Source of the DNA: a virus
Direction: 5' to 3' (one strand)
Length of the DNA stretch: 56,782 nt
Virus record (IMG/VR): IMGVR_UViG_3300042885_000612
Location: 1 to 56,782 of that record
Below the pieces are notes generated by a model that was given only the letters and a program-made list of their open reading frames with translations, was not told the DNA's origin and made no database searches. The position numbers and the translations under genes were made by a program. Positions 6,709 to 15,079 of the stretch are shown piece by piece (position 1 is the first letter of the stretch; every line of letters begins with the position of its first letter).

Positions 6709-7404
6709 ATGGGATTAAGTACATTAGACTTAGAAAGTAAAGGTAGTGGTGAAGGTAGAAAACTTCCAAAAAAAATTCAACCAGGAAACCATAGAGTAAA
6801 ATTGCACAAGCTTGAGTTAGAGCAATATACCTATATTGAAAATGCTTATTATTTATTATTACATCTAGAAACTGAAGCTTTAGAAGGTTTTGAAGGTTTT
6901 TATATTGATAATGATCAAGAGAAAGGTAGATATGATGGCCAAATTGGTAAAGTAAAAGGTAGTTTTTATGCATTTGCAGATGGTTTTACTAAAAGAGGTA
7001 CACCAATTCAAAGAGATAAAGCAATATTAATTTTCTTGCAAAATCTTTGTAAATCATTGGGTATCAGTGATTGGTTTAAAGAACAAAATGACAAGCATAA
7101 AACTATTGAAGAGTTTATTGATGCATTTAATGGAACAGCTCCAATTAAAAATAAATTCTTTGACTGCTGTATAGGTGGTAAAGAGTGGACAAATAAAGAG
7201 GGTTACATTGATTATAATTTGTTCTTTCCAAATTCAGCAGATAAGCAATATGCTTTTGGTGAATTGGATGCAGCAAACATCATGAACTTTGATGACAAAA
7301 CTCATATCATCAAACAAAAAGAAGCTAAAAAAATAGACAAATTTGATTCTGATGATGAAATAAAAACACCAAGAAAATCATCTTCTGATTTCAACCTAGA
7401 CTAA
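6709..7404 (+). CDS. Putative ssDNA-binding protein
   Basis: A 231-residue protein following the Sak4-like gene, the usual place of a phage SSB. The N-terminal two thirds alternate beta strands with aromatic residues (HRVKLHKLELEQYTYI, YYLLLHLE, GSFYAFADGF), compatible with an OB fold. The C-terminus is a charged linker followed by KSSSDFNLD, an acidic/hydrophobic tip reminiscent of SSB tails that recruit partners. The start comes after an A-rich leader (aattaaaaatcaaaaaaa). The SSB assignment rests on position, tail and strand pattern, not on a conserved signature. Confidence 0.5.
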   Translation: MGLSTLDLESKGSGEGRKLPKKIQPGNHRVKLHKLELEQYTYIENAYYLLLHLETEALEGFEGFYIDNDQEKGRYDGQIGKVKGSFYAFADGFTKRGTPIQRDKAILIFLQNLCKSLGISDWFKEQNDKHKTIEEFIDAFNGTAPIKNKFFDCCIGGKEWTNKEGYIDYNLFFPNSADKQYAFGELDAANIMNFDDKTHIIKQKEAKKIDKFDSDDEIKTPRKSSSDFNLD

Positions 7405-7411
7405 TGGATAG

Positions 7412-7438
7412 GGGGATCAGAGATGGTCCCCTTATTTT
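7412..7438 (+). terminator. Intrinsic terminator after the SSB-like gene
   Basis: A 7-bp stem ggggatc / ggtcccc (one G-T pair) with a 6-base loop, followed by ttatttta. It lies directly after the stop at 7404 and closes the helicase-to-SSB transcription unit. The T-run is interrupted by one A, so it may be leaky. Confidence 0.65.
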
Positions 7439-7450
7439 AATTTTGATAGT

Positions 7451-8428
7451 ATGATATCAACTAGGTTAATTACAAGTTTATGGGATGTCCCAAGAGAATG
7501 GATATTTGAGTATTATCTCAATATAACTGAAAAGCTTACTGGTGAGTCAATAAAGATTAAATCAATATTTAATCCATCTGACAAAATACCATCTATGATT
7601 ATTTATTTTGATGGAAGAACTAGTCAGTATAAATTCAAAGACTTTTCTTCAGGTTATCAAGGTGATGCAATAAGACTTGTTGAACTTTTATATAATCTTA
7701 CAAGAGATAGTGCAAAGGATAAGATTATGTTTGACTATGAAAGTTACATAAGTAAAACAGATTTTAGTGCTTCTACTCCTGTTCTTGCAGCAACAAGATT
7801 TAAATTATCTGATTATCAAATAAGACACTGGAATACAAATGATAAAAGTTATTGGACTCCATATAATATTAATTCTAGAATTCTAGAAAATTATAATATA
7901 TATCCTTTAGAATATTATGAACTAACAAAAGACAAAGGTGACTTTGTTATGGATAGAATAAGAATAGAAAAGGAATTTATCTATGGTTATTTTAAAGAAG
8001 ATGGTAGTTTATACAAAATTTATCAACCTAAAGTTCCAGCTAAAAAGTTTTTGAAGATATCTGATTATACTCAGGGTCTTGAGCAACTACAATATGATAA
8101 AAAGTATTTGATACTTGTAGCATCTCTTAAAGATTTACTATGTTTTAATTTATTAGATATAAATAATATTGAAGCAATTGCTCCAGATGCTGAAAGTACT
8201 GTATTACCAAAAGAATTTGTTGAAGATATAAAAATGAAATACAAAAAAGTATTGGTTTTATTTGACAATGATCCTACAGGTAAGAAATACATGCAGAGAT
8301 ATCAAGAGGAATTTGGATTTATACCAATTGAGTTTGAAAATGAAAAAGATATTGCGGATTCAGTTAAAATACATGGTATTGAAGCCACAAGAAATAAATT
8401 ATTTCCATTATTAAAACAAGCATTATGA
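7451..8428 (+). CDS. DnaG-type primase (TOPRIM)
   Basis: A 325-residue primase-like protein that would make RNA primers for the helicase-polymerase pair. Residues 35-80 (FNPSDKIPSMIIYF then YKFKDFSSGYQGDAIRLVELL) match the beta-sheet core of the CHC2 zinc-binding domain, but all zinc ligands are absent. The TOPRIM part near residues 215-300 has LILVASLKDLL, where the usual Glu-Gly is replaced by Ala-Ser; IAPDAES, which may supply the acid; and LFDNDPTGKKY with the acidic pair Asp272/Asp274. The last four bases overlap the next gene (ATGA). This degenerate arrangement is familiar in Bacteroidota phages, so it is probably functional. Confidence 0.8.
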   Translation: MISTRLITSLWDVPREWIFEYYLNITEKLTGESIKIKSIFNPSDKIPSMIIYFDGRTSQYKFKDFSSGYQGDAIRLVELLYNLTRDSAKDKIMFDYESYISKTDFSASTPVLAATRFKLSDYQIRHWNTNDKSYWTPYNINSRILENYNIYPLEYYELTKDKGDFVMDRIRIEKEFIYGYFKEDGSLYKIYQPKVPAKKFLKISDYTQGLEQLQYDKKYLILVASLKDLLCFNLLDINNIEAIAPDAESTVLPKEFVEDIKMKYKKVLVLFDNDPTGKKYMQRYQEEFGFIPIEFENEKDIADSVKIHGIEATRNKLFPLLKQAL

Positions 8429-8850
8429 GTTGGATCCATCAAGGAAAAGAATTTAATGAAGGTGATATACCTCAAGGAGGTGTAGGATTTATTTATATTA
8501 TGACTGCTATCATTGATGGTAAGTCTGTTGCATATGTTGGTAAGAAGAATTTCTTTGCTAATATAAAGAAACCTCTTGGTAAAAAAGCTCTAGCCATGTC
8601 CACGGACAAGAGACTTAAGAAGTACAAAAGAGAGTTAAAACCAGACTTCATGAACTATTACAGTAGTAATAAAGTTCTAAAGGAAGCTCACAAAGCAGGA
8701 GTAGTAATCAAAAGAGAAATCTTATTGATATGTTACTCAGGTATGGAGCTTACATATCAAGAAACCAAACATCAGTTTGTTCACGAAGTACTTGAAAAAG
8801 AAGAATTCCTAAATGGAAACATATTAGGTAGATTTTACAAAATTAAATAG
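8425..8850 (+). CDS. GIY-YIG-like nuclease
   Basis: A 141-residue protein with GFIYIM at 21-26 and AYVGKKNFF at 36-44, the two halves of a GIY-YIG motif (here GFIY...YVG). It is followed by a basic region and NYYSSNKVLKEA, similar to the YYGSS element in phage GIY-YIG relatives of T4 Seg-type enzymes. GIY-YIG proteins cut or nick DNA; some are homing endonucleases, others act in repair or host DNA breakdown. It is coupled to the primase gene, so it may be a replication or recombination nuclease rather than a free-standing homing element. A catalytic Glu is plausible in TYQETKHQFVHE but not proven. Confidence 0.6.
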   Translation: MSWIHQGKEFNEGDIPQGGVGFIYIMTAIIDGKSVAYVGKKNFFANIKKPLGKKALAMSTDKRLKKYKRELKPDFMNYYSSNKVLKEAHKAGVVIKREILLICYSGMELTYQETKHQFVHEVLEKEEFLNGNILGRFYKIK

Positions 8851-8852
8851 TT

Positions 8853-9260
8853 ATGACAGAATTAGAATTAACAAGCCTCTTATTTAAGTTGGCTGATTTA
8901 GGTATCACAGGTATTAAAGTAAAATATGATGGTGGAGGAGACTCAGGTGCCATAGAATGGATTGGTTATACAAAAGTTCCATGTGAAACTCCAGAAGATG
9001 TAAATGACAATGTAAATGATTGGGACAATGAATATACTTTAACAAATTTAGATGGAGATCTTTATTACCAAATTGAATCATTTGCTGATGAAAAACTTCT
9101 TAATGATATAGAAGACTGGTGGAATAATGAAGGTGGCTTTGGAGATTTATGTATATGTGTTCCTTCAGGAAAGTATATTATTAATAATCATGTAAGAGTT
9201 ACTGAGACTGAAGATTTCTTTCATGATGGAGATTTATTAAGTAAAACAGAAGAAGAATAA
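8853..9260 (+). CDS. DUF6878-like small acidic protein
   Basis: A 135-residue strongly acidic protein. The segment KVKYDGGGDSGAIEWI near residue 23 and the later WWNNEGGFGDLCICVPSGKYIINNH with an acidic tail resemble a family of phage proteins of unknown function (I recall DUF6878, with the GSGDSG...NEGG.G pattern). The role is unknown; the many acidic residues would suit a DNA mimic or an inhibitor, which is speculation. The stop overlaps the next ATG by one base (TAATG). Confidence 0.65.
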   Translation: MTELELTSLLFKLADLGITGIKVKYDGGGDSGAIEWIGYTKVPCETPEDVNDNVNDWDNEYTLTNLDGDLYYQIESFADEKLLNDIEDWWNNEGGFGDLCICVPSGKYIINNHVRVTETEDFFHDGDLLSKTEEE

Positions 9261-9517
9261 TGGATAAAGAAAAATTTATTACTGGTAAAAATTTACAAGA
9301 AAACATTGATAAATTTATTAGGAGAAAAAGAGGACTTGAAGAAGCTCTTAAATCATGTTTTACATCAGTAACAGTACAATACTCAGCAGGTGCTTTTGGA
9401 AGAAAAAGTGAAGTTCCTTTATATGATAAAGAAGGGATAAAAGATCTTATTAAAAAAGAGCTTGATGATGTTATTATAGCTATAACAGATTTAGAGGAAG
9501 AATTTAAAAATCTTTAG
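9260..9517 (+). CDS. Hypothetical small helical protein
   Basis: An 85-residue mostly helical protein with a basic N-terminal helix (NLQENIDKFIRRKRGLEEAL), a short strand (VTVQYSAG) and an acidic C-terminal helix. No family is recognised. It is translationally coupled to both neighbours (TAATG upstream, one-base gap downstream), so it likely belongs to the same small-gene cassette. Confidence 0.65.
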   Translation: MDKEKFITGKNLQENIDKFIRRKRGLEEALKSCFTSVTVQYSAGAFGRKSEVPLYDKEGIKDLIKKELDDVIIAITDLEEEFKNL

Positions 9518-9518
9518 T

Positions 9519-9866
9519 ATGGCACATCCTTGGCAACATGCAAAATCCTCAGCTAAAAAGTTTGGAGGATCTCCTGTAGATTATTTGGAAATCCATAAAT
9601 GGTTTGATGAAACTAAAGGATGGATTGGACACAGTATGCATAGAGTATTCAGACACCACAGTGAGGGTATATTTGAATGTGAACAAAGATTTGGTATGAC
9701 TATTACCAACTCTGACGGTAAAGATGTATATGTAAGATATGTAGGAGAACAACATGTCAAAGAGGATTGCAACAACTATATCCCTACTGCAAAAGAATGG
9801 GTAGATATGATTGCAAGTGGTAAACCTGAAAAATGGGCAATAAAAACTTTAAAAATTGAAGACTAA
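9519..9866 (+). CDS. DUF6915-like protein, conserved in phages
   Basis: A 115-residue histidine-rich protein. HAKSSAKKFGGSPVDYLEIH, then WFDETKGWIGHSMHRVFRHH, then a strand with FGMTITNSDGKDVYVRYVGE and the C-terminal HVKEDCNNYIPTAKEWVDMI match a small phage family of unknown function that I recall as DUF6915. The clustered conserved histidines (HA, IH, H, RHH, QHV) could bind metal, so a small metal-dependent enzyme is possible; no activity is known to me. The stop overlaps the next ATG by one base. Confidence 0.75.
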   Translation: MAHPWQHAKSSAKKFGGSPVDYLEIHKWFDETKGWIGHSMHRVFRHHSEGIFECEQRFGMTITNSDGKDVYVRYVGEQHVKEDCNNYIPTAKEWVDMIASGKPEKWAIKTLKIED

Positions 9867-10285
9867 TGAGTAAAATGATTTTTGACAAAGAAGAAACAAG
9901 AAATTTATTAAATATGTTACAATCCTCTGATAAAGAGAATCATATTGTAGCATTTCAGGCATTGAAGAATGTTGATGTAGATAAATACATAGGAGAGTTA
10001 CTTGTAATGTATAAATTCTCTGGTGTACAAAGATCTGACTGGTCTGAGGCTGGGAAGAAATTACACAGCAAACTAGTAAGTATAGTTGGAGAAAGTAATC
10101 TTACTAGCCCAAGAACTCTAAGTCTTATTACAGGGCATAAAGGTTCTAAGAATTCAGTAGAGTTGTTTATGGAATATTTTGTAAGAGATATGACAAAAAT
10201 GTTAGAACAAATTGGGTACCCAACAGATAGTTTTGAAATAAACATTAAACTAAAAGACAATGGACAAACAACAGAGTCTAAGTAA
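9866..10285 (+). CDS. Hypothetical helical protein upstream of the VWA/MoxR pair
   Basis: A 139-residue helical protein with no recognised motif. It begins with FDKEETRNLLNMLQSSDKENHIVAFQ, the kind of helical hairpin seen in HEAT-like or adaptor proteins, and ends in a charged tail (NIKLKDNGQTTESK) that overlaps the start of the VWA-like gene by 26 bases. The deep overlap suggests the two products are made together. A possible role is adaptor or substrate selector for the downstream AAA-VWA module, which is inference. Confidence 0.6.
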   Translation: MSKMIFDKEETRNLLNMLQSSDKENHIVAFQALKNVDVDKYIGELLVMYKFSGVQRSDWSEAGKKLHSKLVSIVGESNLTSPRTLSLITGHKGSKNSVELFMEYFVRDMTKMLEQIGYPTDSFEINIKLKDNGQTTESK

Positions 10286-11441
10286 AACAGGTAAAGAACT
10301 AATGTTGAAGGAGCCCTATTATGGGTTCTTTCTCATTATGTTGAATAAGCTATGGGACAGTAAAAGAGTTCCTACAGCTGGTGTGAGCAAGAATGGTATT
10401 AATTATCAGCTTACTATTAATACAGAGTTCTGGGAAAGTCTCAGTGAAGACCACAGATATGGATTATTGAAGCATGAGTTACTACATATTGCTTTTGGAC
10501 ATCTTACTACATTCTTTAAGTTTTCTAACAAGAAACTAGCTAATGTAGCAATGGATATGGAGATAAATCAGTATATAAGTAAACAGTATCTACCAGAAGG
10601 TGGTATTGATATAGATAACTATACTGATATAGAACTAGATAGAAAGGCCGGTGCTAGATATTATTATGACAAACTGAATCAACTTCAGGATGAAAAAGAT
10701 AAGAATGGTACTTGTGGAGACTCTAATATGGATCAACTTCTTGAGAATATAGAGAATGGTGAGATACCTGATCACAGTACTTGGGAAGACTTTGAAGATC
10801 TTACAGAAGCAGAACAGAAACTTATAGAGAAACAGTTACAAAAGGTTCTTTCTGATGCTAAAGAGCAGACAGAAAAGAAGAAAGGTAATATTCCTGGGGA
10901 GATAGAAGGATTGATCAAAATTGAAGAGATTGTTAAACCTAAATTTGACTGGAGAGGATTCATTAGGAGATTTACTGGTGTTAGTACCAAAGTATTTACT
11001 AAGAAGATCAGAAGAAAAGAGAATAGAAGGTTTGATGCTAATCCGGGTCTTAAAGTAAAAATGAGACAACATATGTTGTTAGCTATAGATACTTCAGGTT
11101 CTGTAAGTGATGATGAACTTAAAGAGTTTATGAGTGAAATCTACCATATTTATAAATGTGGTGTTGATGTAACTGTAATACAGTGTGATACAAATATCAG
11201 ATCAATTGAACCTTACAAAGGTAAATTTGAGATGAGTGCATTTGGAAGAGGTGGGACTGAGTTTGATCCTGTCCTAGAGTACTTTAATGAAAACCAAAAG
11301 AAATATACAAGCCTGGTGTATTTTACTGACGGTGAATGTTGGACAAGTGTAAGACCTAAAGGAAATGTTCTATGGGTCTTGTCAGAAAGATCCCATATGA
11401 ATGACAGTTTACCAGGAAAAGTAATTAAATTAGAACTATAA
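10260..11441 (+). CDS. VWA-like/metallopeptidase-like protein (DUF2201 type)
   Basis: A 393-residue protein of the group of predicted metallopeptidases fused to a VWA-like domain (DUF2201/CobT-like), partners of MoxR ATPases. The N-terminal half has HELLHIAFGH at 72-81 (HExxH plus a third His at 81). The middle is an acidic/charged linker with an RRFTGVSTK...RKENRRF basic segment. The C-terminal half has the MIDAS motif DTSGS with Asp277, Ser279 and Ser281, and FTDGECW later. It directly precedes a MoxR-type ATPase (10-base gap). In this family the ATPase remodels substrates that the VWA protein presents through a bound metal ion. Confidence 0.85.
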   Translation: MDKQQSLSKTGKELMLKEPYYGFFLIMLNKLWDSKRVPTAGVSKNGINYQLTINTEFWESLSEDHRYGLLKHELLHIAFGHLTTFFKFSNKKLANVAMDMEINQYISKQYLPEGGIDIDNYTDIELDRKAGARYYYDKLNQLQDEKDKNGTCGDSNMDQLLENIENGEIPDHSTWEDFEDLTEAEQKLIEKQLQKVLSDAKEQTEKKKGNIPGEIEGLIKIEEIVKPKFDWRGFIRRFTGVSTKVFTKKIRRKENRRFDANPGLKVKMRQHMLLAIDTSGSVSDDELKEFMSEIYHIYKCGVDVTVIQCDTNIRSIEPYKGKFEMSAFGRGGTEFDPVLEYFNENQKKYTSLVYFTDGECWTSVRPKGNVLWVLSERSHMNDSLPGKVIKLEL

Positions 11442-11451
11442 AAAAAAGAGT

Positions 11452-12621
11452 ATGAGTCAAGTACAATTAAATGTTGAAGAGTTAAAGAGTTTTATTAAGC
11501 ACATGGTTAAAAATAACCAACACATTCAGTCTGAAGGAAAAGTTCCTGTGGCTATTAATATTGAAGGTGATGCTGGTTTGGGTAAAACTTCTGCTATCAT
11601 GCAGTTGGGTAAAGAATTACAAATGGATGTTGTAAAGCTGAATTTATCTCAGTTAGAAGAATTAGGTGACTTGGTTGGGTTTCCTGTAAAAGAATTTCAA
11701 ATTAGAAATGCAGAAGGTAAAGAAGGTTGGATTAATGAATCTCAGATAGCTGCAGCTACTGCAAATAAATTCAAAGTTGTGGGCAAGAGAATGTCACATG
11801 CTGCTCCTGAATGGATTCAGGGTAAAGGTGAAGGTGGTTTCTTGATTCTTGATGATTATACTAGAGCTGATGCAAGATTTATGCAAGCAACCATGGAGAT
11901 TCTAGATAGACAGGAATATGTTTCTTGGAAGTTACCAAAGAATTGGCATGTTATCTTGACTACTAATCCAGACAATGGTGATTATAATGTAACTTCTTTA
12001 GATGTTGCTCAGAAGACTAGATTTATATCTGTTGAGTTGAAATATGATGCTGATGTATGGGCTAAGTGGGCAGAGAAAGCAAACATAGATGGTAGATGTA
12101 TTAACTTTATGTTGATGCACCCAGAGTTGGTAACTCAAAGAGTTAATCCAAGATCTATTACTACTTTCTTCAATGCTATTAGTTCTGTACCTAAGTTTGA
12201 GGATGATCTTCCATTGATTCAAATGATTGGTGAGGGTTCTGTTGGTGTAGATTTTAGTTCAATGTTTACTATGTTCATCAATAACAAACTTGATAGAATA
12301 ATTAGTCCTGCAGATATCCTAACTAAAGATGAGCAGTATGTAATGAACTCTCTTACTAATGCAGTTGGTAAAGATGATGATTTCCGTGCTGATATTTCTA
12401 GTGTAATTGCAACAAGGGTAATTAACTATTCATTGACTTTGGCTGACAAAGGAAGTATAGGTAAACCTATTATTGACAGGATAGCTAAACTTACTACTGA
12501 CTGTGAAGCATTTACTAATGACCTTAGATATTACATGGTTAAGGAAATTGTTAATGGTAACAAAGTTAAGTTTAGTTCATTGATGATGAATCAAGACGTG
12601 GTGAAGATGGCTGTAAAATAA
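11452..12621 (+). CDS. MoxR-type AAA+ ATPase
   Basis: A 389-residue AAA+ ATPase, the expected partner of the upstream VWA-like protein. Walker A is GDAGLGKT at 39-46; Walker B is GFLILDDY at 129-136; sensor 1 is ILTTNPDN with Asn172; an arginine-containing DVAQKTRFI follows. MoxR-VWA pairs are chaperone-like machines that insert cofactors or remodel protein complexes; in phages their target is unknown. The start follows an A-rich leader (aaaaaaagagt) and the gene is closed by two consecutive hairpins. Confidence 0.87.
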   Translation: MSQVQLNVEELKSFIKHMVKNNQHIQSEGKVPVAINIEGDAGLGKTSAIMQLGKELQMDVVKLNLSQLEELGDLVGFPVKEFQIRNAEGKEGWINESQIAAATANKFKVVGKRMSHAAPEWIQGKGEGGFLILDDYTRADARFMQATMEILDRQEYVSWKLPKNWHVILTTNPDNGDYNVTSLDVAQKTRFISVELKYDADVWAKWAEKANIDGRCINFMLMHPELVTQRVNPRSITTFFNAISSVPKFEDDLPLIQMIGEGSVGVDFSSMFTMFINNKLDRIISPADILTKDEQYVMNSLTNAVGKDDDFRADISSVIATRVINYSLTLADKGSIGKPIIDRIAKLTTDCEAFTNDLRYYMVKEIVNGNKVKFSSLMMNQDVVKMAVK

Positions 12622-12623
12622 TT

Positions 12624-12650
12624 AAGGGTTAAAACTTTTTCCCTTTTTTA
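12624..12650 (+). terminator. Hairpin with T-run after the MoxR gene
   Basis: A stem of aaggg / ccctt (extendable by aaaa / tttt inside the loop) directly after the stop at 12621, followed by T-rich sequence. It is weaker than the second hairpin 30 bases downstream; together they form a double terminator. Confidence 0.55.
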
Positions 12651-12679
12651 CAAGTCCTATAGCAAATTAAAACAAACAT

Positions 12680-12704
12680 AAGGGGAGGTAATACTCCCCT
12701 TTTT
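12680..12704 (+). terminator. Strong intrinsic terminator
   Basis: A perfect 8-bp stem aaggggag / ctcccctt with a 6-base loop (gtaata) and a T-run continuing the stem. It lies only 12 bases before the next ATG, so transcription of the following gene must start between the hairpin and the ATG, or further upstream with read-through. Confidence 0.85.
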
Positions 12705-12716
12705 AAACTTAAGACA

Positions 12717-14084
12717 ATGAAAAATTATTTGTTTTTTGACATTGAAGTAGTTTCAGATGAGGTCAAGATAACTGTTGAACCACTTTTTGGTTCTCCTGAT
12801 TCAAGGGCTGATTTACAAGTATCCAATGGAGATTATGTCCCTACAAAAGGAGACAAATTATATTTTTTACCAGGAGTGAATATTCCTAGGGTAAAACTAA
12901 AAGATTTAACTATACAATATGGTATTAAATCTGTCAGAGATATAGATATTGCAACACATATATTTGCAGGTACTGCAACAGTTCATAAGATGTGTGACAC
13001 AAGATGGTTATACAGCATGCCTACAGAAATGTTTAGACAGATTTATGAAACTGTTAGAGACAAAATGGATGATTATTATGTAGAGAATGTAGATACAGCA
13101 CTTGAATTTTATACTGAGGACAGAGTTTATATGGATTATAGTTCTTCTAGTGAAATTAGAAATGAAAAAGTATTTATTGAAGCTATGAAAAATCCAGAAG
13201 TAACTATAGAATTGAGAAGTTCTAATACTTTTTATCAAGTAAGTAATAGCTATGCTGAATATTTTCCTAAGGTATTAAATACTACTATTTTAACAGAGGC
13301 TGCATTACTTAAACATATTAATGGTGCAGATGCAGTTATCATAGATTCAGTAATGTTTGATCAATTATCTGACATGTTTAAGAGCTCTGATAATGACAAT
13401 CATATCTTGGCAATGGAGATAATGGCTAATTCTAACTATATAGATAGCTTACTCTATTTAGAGTTATTGTTTAAAGAGTATCATAATCAAATGTACAACT
13501 GTCATACTAAAAAGCATGTTAACTTTAAATCTTTACTTGGATATCTAGGTAAAGATAGTTATATGAATACAGATATAGATGATATAATGAAGTCTTTGAT
13601 TGACAAGGGTGTTGTTGATACAGATAAGATTGATATTATTATGAAGAAATATGTTCATGAGATTGAATCAACTGGTGGTACTGATTACTTTAAAGTAAAA
13701 ACTATTACTGTTGATGAAGCAACTCTTGCTTTGTTAAATAAAAACTATGTCTATAAAAATATAGAAGACTTTGTACCAGAGGGTCAAGTTGAAGAAGAGG
13801 TTGTTGAATTACATGCTAATTTAGAGGACCTAAATTCAATACCAGGGGTTGCGGGGGTTGCTTTAGGGGTTGAAAGGGTTGAAAGTGACCTTGAAATCTC
13901 TGATGATGACATAGAAACTGCATTACTAAGAATTGAGAGAAATGACCTCAAGTCAGAGTTAATAGAGTTAGAACAGTCAAATCCTGTTTCCGAATCTGAA
14001 TTAAATGAAATTCCAGGGGTCCCAGAAGAACTAACTATTAATCCAACAGAAGAAAAGAATGATACAGACTTTGAATGGTTCTGA
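12717..14084 (+). CDS. Hypothetical protein with SSB-like acidic C-terminal tip
   Basis: A 455-residue protein of unknown function. The first residues, MKNYLFFDIEVVSD, resemble the first strand and DxE motif of DnaQ-fold exonucleases, but the other exonuclease motifs are not evident, so this may be chance. Residues 370-450 form a low-complexity acidic linker with repeated PGV units (IPGVAGVALGVERVE, EIPGVPEEL), and the last residues are NDTDFEWF. The acidic tip ending in aromatic residues is like the partner-recruiting tails of SSB and T7 gp2.5. The linker DNA contains a G-run cluster at 13845-13878. The 3' end overlaps the exonuclease gene by 26 bases. Confidence 0.65.
   Translation: MKNYLFFDIEVVSDEVKITVEPLFGSPDSRADLQVSNGDYVPTKGDKLYFLPGVNIPRVKLKDLTIQYGIKSVRDIDIATHIFAGTATVHKMCDTRWLYSMPTEMFRQIYETVRDKMDDYYVENVDTALEFYTEDRVYMDYSSSSEIRNEKVFIEAMKNPEVTIELRSSNTFYQVSNSYAEYFPKVLNTTILTEAALLKHINGADAVIIDSVMFDQLSDMFKSSDNDNHILAMEIMANSNYIDSLLYLELLFKEYHNQMYNCHTKKHVNFKSLLGYLGKDSYMNTDIDDIMKSLIDKGVVDTDKIDIIMKKYVHEIESTGGTDYFKVKTITVDEATLALLNKNYVYKNIEDFVPEGQVEEEVVELHANLEDLNSIPGVAGVALGVERVESDLEISDDDIETALLRIERNDLKSELIELEQSNPVSESELNEIPGVPEELTINPTEEKNDTDFEWF
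13845..13878 (+). other. G-quadruplex-like G-run cluster
   Basis: Runs of 4, 5, 4 and 3 guanines within 34 bases, separated by 4, 8 and 6 bases (ggggttgc, gggggttgcttta, ggggttgaaa, ggg). This stands out in sequence of about one third G+C. It lies in the coding strand of the linker of the 455-residue protein. Confidence 0.6.
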
Positions 14085-15075
14085 TGAACTAGAGAGATTT
14101 TACAAACAAAAGTTTTATTTTAGTTATAGTGGGTTGAATAAGTTACTTTTTTCACCTGCTTTATTCTACAATCATTATGTGCTCAACCAGAGGGAAGACA
14201 GTAAGGATGCTCACCTTGTAGGTGGTAGTGTCCTTCACTGCCTTTTATTTGAGAAAGAGAAATATAATGATAAATTTATATCCCTACCGGGAAAACTACC
14301 TAGTGACAATCCTAGAAAAATTATTGATAATATTTTTAGGATACATCTTGGATATGAAAATAATTCCTTAATTTTGGAGGACTACCCACAAGATATACTC
14401 ACACAACTACTTACAGCAAACCTTTATCAGAATCTTAAAACTGATCAGCAAAGACTTGACAAGATACTTACTGATGAACACAAAGAGTATTTTGAATTCC
14501 TTAAAAATAGTCTAGACAAATCAATAGTTGATGAACCTACTTTGGATGGCTGCAAAGCACAGGTTGAAATACTAAAGAGTAATAGTGATGTGAGAACACT
14601 ATTAGCACTAGATATAACTGAGGAAGACACTCACATTGAGACCTATAATGAGTTGCATATTAAGGTTGACCATGAAAAATTACCCTTTGGTTTACACGGA
14701 GTACTTGACAATGTTGTTGTTGATAAAGAGGCAAAGATAATTTTTATCAATGACCTCAAAACAACAGGTAAGTCTATTCAAGATTTTCCTGATGCTGTAG
14801 AATATTACAAGTATTGGATACAAGGAGTTATCTATACTATTCTAGCTTCAGATAAATTCTTGAAAGATAAACCGGATGCCAGAGACTGGCAGGTTCAAGT
14901 AACTTTTATTGTAATTGACAAATACAATTTAGTTTATCCTTTCCAAGTCTCTGTAGAAACAATGAGTCAATGGAAAAGTGATTTTAAATCTGTATTAGAA
15001 ATTGCCAAATGGCATTATATACAGAAAAGATATGACCTACCATATGACTTAGCAGTAGGTAATATTAAATTGTAA
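14059..15075 (+). CDS. PD-(D/E)XK exonuclease (RecB/YqaJ-like)
   Basis: A 338-residue nuclease of the PD-(D/E)XK superfamily, probably a 5'-3' dsDNA exonuclease working with the Sak4-like annealing ATPase. N-terminal YFSYSGLNKLLFSPALFYNHYV and GGSVLHCLLFE are the family's helical entry motifs. The active site is GVLDNVVVD (Asp217), NDLKTTGK (Asp232, Lys234) and the downstream helix YWIQGVIYTILA with Gln. The start at 14059 gives a 26-base overlap with the previous gene; no later ATG precedes the conserved YFSYSGL segment. Length is typical for phage enzymes of this kind. Confidence 0.82.
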   Translation: MIQTLNGSDELERFYKQKFYFSYSGLNKLLFSPALFYNHYVLNQREDSKDAHLVGGSVLHCLLFEKEKYNDKFISLPGKLPSDNPRKIIDNIFRIHLGYENNSLILEDYPQDILTQLLTANLYQNLKTDQQRLDKILTDEHKEYFEFLKNSLDKSIVDEPTLDGCKAQVEILKSNSDVRTLLALDITEEDTHIETYNELHIKVDHEKLPFGLHGVLDNVVVDKEAKIIFINDLKTTGKSIQDFPDAVEYYKYWIQGVIYTILASDKFLKDKPDARDWQVQVTFIVIDKYNLVYPFQVSVETMSQWKSDFKSVLEIAKWHYIQKRYDLPYDLAVGNIKL

Positions 15076-15079
15076 GTTT

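Noticed and set aside
7438-7445. TAATTTTG, a match to the Bacteroidota -7 element TAnnTTTG, before the primase gene.
   Set aside because: No TTTG at the -33 position, and the ATG would lie at or before the transcription start; in AT-rich DNA an 8-base match with two free positions is weak.
12717-12760. FFDIEVVSD at the N-terminus of the 455-residue protein as a DnaQ-type exonuclease motif I.
   Set aside because: No convincing Exo II or Exo III motif follows, and a proofreading domain is already present in the DNA polymerase.
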